DNA of 64,000 nucleotides, from the NCBI RefSeq assembly GCF_040712315.1, contig NC_134013.1:74840001-74904000 (forward strand). Reading direction: 5' to 3'. The notes under the pieces are model-generated. The model did no database searches, had not been told where the DNA came from, and saw nothing but the letters and a program-made list of their open reading frames with translations. A program made the translations under genes and the position numbers. The stretch is from Castanea sativa (Eukaryota > Streptophyta > Magnoliopsida > Fagales > Fagaceae). This document shows positions 60,950 through 64,000 of the stretch, one piece after another. Numbering within the stretch: position 1 is the stretch's first letter; the number at the start of each line of letters is the position of its first letter.

Positions 60950-61890
60950 TGTTAAGATATATTTCCTCAGTTAAGGGATAATATTTAACAATTGTTTAAT
61001 TTAAGTAAAACTTTATCATTTAAATTTAAACAAATTTAAATCCTATTCAAAGTTTCAAACTAAAAGTCAATTATAAAAAATTTATAAACTTAAATCCCAC
61101 ACATTAACCCATGTTTTCTTTCTAAAAAAAAATGACCCATGTTTTAATTAAGGGATAAGATTTAACAATAATTTAAATTTTATTCAAACTAAAAGTTTAT
61201 TATAAAAAATTTCTAAACTAAATCTCACACAACTCATGTTTTTGTTTTTTCTTTTTCTTCAAGTTGCATGATTTAACAATAATTTAAAACAAATTAGGAT
61301 ATATTTCCTCAATTAAGGGATAATATATAACGACTATTTAATTTAGATAAAAATTTATCATTTAAATTTCAACAAATTTAAATTCTATTCAAACTAGAAG
61401 TTTATTATATAAAAAATTAACTTAAATCTCACACAATAACCCATGTTTTATTTCTAAAAAAAATCTATGTTTTGACTAAGGGTTAAGATTTAACAATAAT
61501 TTAAAACAAATTTAAATTTTATTCAAATTAAAAGTCTATTATTACTAAACTCAAATCACACGCAACCCACGTTTTTTTTTTCTTCAAGTTGCATGATTTA
61601 ACAATAATTTATAACAAATTAAAATTTTATTCAAATTAAAAGTCTATTATCAAAATTTTCTAAACTTAAAATCCCATACATGAAACAAACCATGTTTTTA
61701 TTTTTGTTTTTCTCTCAAGTTGCATCTTATTAAATTAATATTTTATAAGGACATTAAGTTACAAAGCTCTTGATTAAAGGATAAATTTTAACAATAATTT
61801 AAATTAGATAAAGCATTATAATATAAGTTTTATAAATTTAAATTCTACTCCAAAAAGTCTATTATCAAAAATTTTAGAACTTATATATAT
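60950..61890. repeat. Degenerate AT-rich tandem array
   Basis: The motif AAGGGATAA(T/G)AT(T)TAACAATAATTTAA, then AAATTTAAATT(C/T)TATTCAAA, AAAAGTCTATTAT, CTAAACTTAAATCCCACACA and CCCATGTTTT, recurs about six times in this order with gaps. A longer period of about 346 bp is marked by ATATTTCCTCA(G/A)TTAAGGGAT at about 60957 and 61303. Units are diverged; no ORF. Confidence 0.8.
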
Positions 61891-63109
61891 TCAGTGATAC
61901 AATCCCTCTTAACCAATAAGTCATCTCTATAATTAATCCCCATACAATATACCCCGTGTTATTGTATTTTTTTTTCAAAAATGCAACTTACGCTTATGTT
62001 TTAACATAATAAATTCAACTGATTTATTGTTTTTTGTTCCTGAATTTGCATATAGGATTTTATGCCAAATGAAGTTTACTGTGAAGAAGTACAACAATAG
62101 ACACCTATTTAAGTTCTTAGTTCTATTATGTATATTTTTATTTATTTATTTTTATGTTCTCAAATTTTGAACTCTTTTGTGTATGTTTTTTATTTTCAAT
62201 TTTGGTTATTACATTTTAATTTGTGAGTGTGTTGATTTTTTTTTTCAATTAGAATTCACTAAAAAAAATCGGTATTGAGGAACTATTTTGTTTATTATTG
62301 TTTATGCTGGCCAGGGCATGGATTAAACATAACCCAAATAGGAACGATCAAACTCAACCCATATTTCATATTAAGAAATTAACACAAAGTGCATATAGAA
62401 TTTTAAAATATAAAAATAAATAAACACTAATAAAGTCTAAATTCTAAACCATCAGAACTTAAAATAATTTTTTTATTAAAATTATTTACTTATTTTATAA
62501 TTTATTATTACTATTTATTTAATAATTTAGTTTTATTTATTTTAAAATTTTTGACCTTACATATATATATATATACATATATATATATATTGGGAATAAT
62601 ACTAGTATAATAAATAAAATCATAAACTATATAATAAAAGTTGGGCTTAGAGGTCATGATTGCACCAAGTGGTTGCATTAAATTGTAGAAATTTTTTAAA
62701 AATTTTTTAAAAATTAATAAAATTCTTTTGTACTTATCTTCTTCTCCTATAATTTCTAAATTGATAAAAATCTTAATTTGATTACAATCCAAACCCTTCG
62801 TCCAATCCATTTATTATTATAATTTATAAGTTGATAAAAAAATTTTAGTTTGATTACAATTCAAACTCTTCATCTAATCATTTTTCTTATTTAAATCATA
62901 TTATTGCGTGTAAAAAAAAAAACAACAACACGTAAACAACAAAAAACAGCAACAATCTTCATCTTTTCATTTTTTTAATTTATATTATATTACTTTGTGT
63001 AAAAAAACAACATAATACCCAAGGAAAAAAAAAAAAAAAAAACAACAACAACAACAACGTATTCAACAGTAAAATCTTCCTCTTCACATGTGACTTTTTT
63101 TTTATATAG
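61891..63109. other. Intergenic AT-rich DNA
   Basis: (TA)n at 62560-62590 and (CAA)n at 63039-63056. Two similar words, TTGATTACAATCCAAACCCTTC and TTGATTACAATTCAAACTCT, at 62776 and 62851 mark a small local duplication. No gene. Confidence 0.4.
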
Positions 63110-63114
63110 ATAAT

Positions 63115-63696
63115 TGTAAGGACCAAAAATCATATACAAGCCCAACAATAATAACGTTTAATAATTCAAGACCCAAAACAATGAATTTGTAGAGAGGGTA
63201 TTAACAACAAAGTTCATGGCGTTCTGATTATATGCCTTAGTCACCTCCCTTTTTTTTCCATCCCCATTTTCCTGCCCCTCCTCTCTTATTTATATTATTT
63301 GCCCTTATTATCTTAGCCCTACACCTCTCACCTAATCAACCCCATTTACTGACACTTGTCCATTTCCTTATAGTCGGTAATGGAGAAAAGCTCTTGCTCT
63401 GTATCTTGTACTGTTCAGGTCATTTCCACATTAATGCAACGGATAAAGTTGGTACTCCCTATTCAATGCGGCCAGAAAGCTTGGTGTAGAACATTCAAAG
63501 CAACGTTCATAGTTATCTATCTCAACCCAGATATTTGCAATATATCACATACATCACCAATCTACCTTTCGTACTTTTTCGAACCATCCTACTTCATCCT
63601 CGGGCCCTTGACTTTTACTCTCCTCTATTCCTTGTGCTTCCCAATATGTCTTCGGGTCTTTAAATTTTCGGGTCCTCGAGTCCTCGGGTCCTCACA
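63115..63696 (+). mobile_element. Solo LTR, family D, 582 bp
   Basis: Starts TGTAAGGACCAAAAATC and ends GGTCCTCACA; ATAAT flanks exactly at 63110-63114 and 63697-63701. Shares AATGAATTTGTAGAG and AATGCGGCCAGAAAGC with family D. Ends in short CCTCGGGT/CCTCGAGT repeats. Shorter than the other copies, so internal deletions are likely. Confidence 0.87.
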
Positions 63697-64000
63697 ATAA
63701 TTATTGTTCATATTGATTTACCAAAAATGCTTTTGGATTAAAAAAAAAAAAATTGTAAACAAGGTAATAAATATTTGAGTTTAAAGTAAACACCTTCTCT
63801 TTCTTCTAAAAAAAAGTATCTATATATAATAAATTTTTGTTCTTCTAAAAACAACATTTTTTTTTTTTTGTTATAAAAGAAAAGTTTCATTTTTTCAATA
63901 GAAAAAGTGTTTTCTTTTTTCTTTCTATTCATATGACCTTTTTTTAAATCCACTGTTTATGGGATTTATGAGATAGCAACAAACAAATTGATTAGAAATC

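Noticed and set aside
1..64000. tRNA, rRNA, CRISPR or organelle insertion
   Set aside because: No cloverleaf, rRNA core or spaced direct-repeat array was seen; the tRNA-like boxes belong to SINEs.

Overview
The window is nuclear DNA from a flowering plant, most likely a woody eudicot. The genes have many introns and plant-type splice sites, and their products belong to plant families. Long AT-rich gaps carry microsatellites, SINEs, MITEs, solo LTRs and decayed LINEs. A Fagaceae-like genome (oak or chestnut) is my guess from the repeat style; it is not proven by the sequence.

Four protein-coding genes can be assembled exon by exon with an intact reading frame. (1) A SERINC/TMS multi-pass membrane protein, plus strand, 3541-8831, 12 coding exons, 400 aa. 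(2) An ArfGAP of the AGD14/ZIGA4 type, minus strand, 21686-14927, 13 coding exons, 736 aa, ending in NPFG. (3) A divergent Barentsz/MLN51 (CASC3)-type protein, plus strand, 36114-41963, 9 coding exons, 660 aa. (4) A small heavy-metal-associated (HMA) domain protein of the SODIUM POTASSIUM ROOT DEFECTIVE-like group, plus strand, 53717-55127, 3 exons, 134 aa. They are unrelated neighbours on both strands with no sign of a cluster or shared pathway. Two of them use a GC-AG intron.

The rest is mostly transposon-derived. LINE remnants lie at 11433-11623, 13731-14320 (RNase H end) and 32500-34062 (ORF1/DUF4283, minus strand). Five insertions read as solo LTRs with exact 5-bp target duplications: 16055-16468 (inside an AGD14 intron), 44784-46612, 48220-48975, 58371-59104 and 63115-63696. 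Short DNA elements with recognisable duplications are 5319-5804, 10090-10571, 30193-30358 and 56210-56492; long inverted-repeat elements are 31468-32256 and 50755-52199. The 44784-46612 LTR sits inside an older MITE and carries a 400-bp duplication of its own end. A degenerate AT-rich tandem array occupies about 60950-61890.

I found no tRNA, rRNA, CRISPR or operon-like system, and nothing that can honestly be called a new biological system. The most useful leads are the divergent Barentsz paralogue, the GC-AG introns, the nested LTR, and an unexplained spliced, apparently non-coding locus at about 900-2330.
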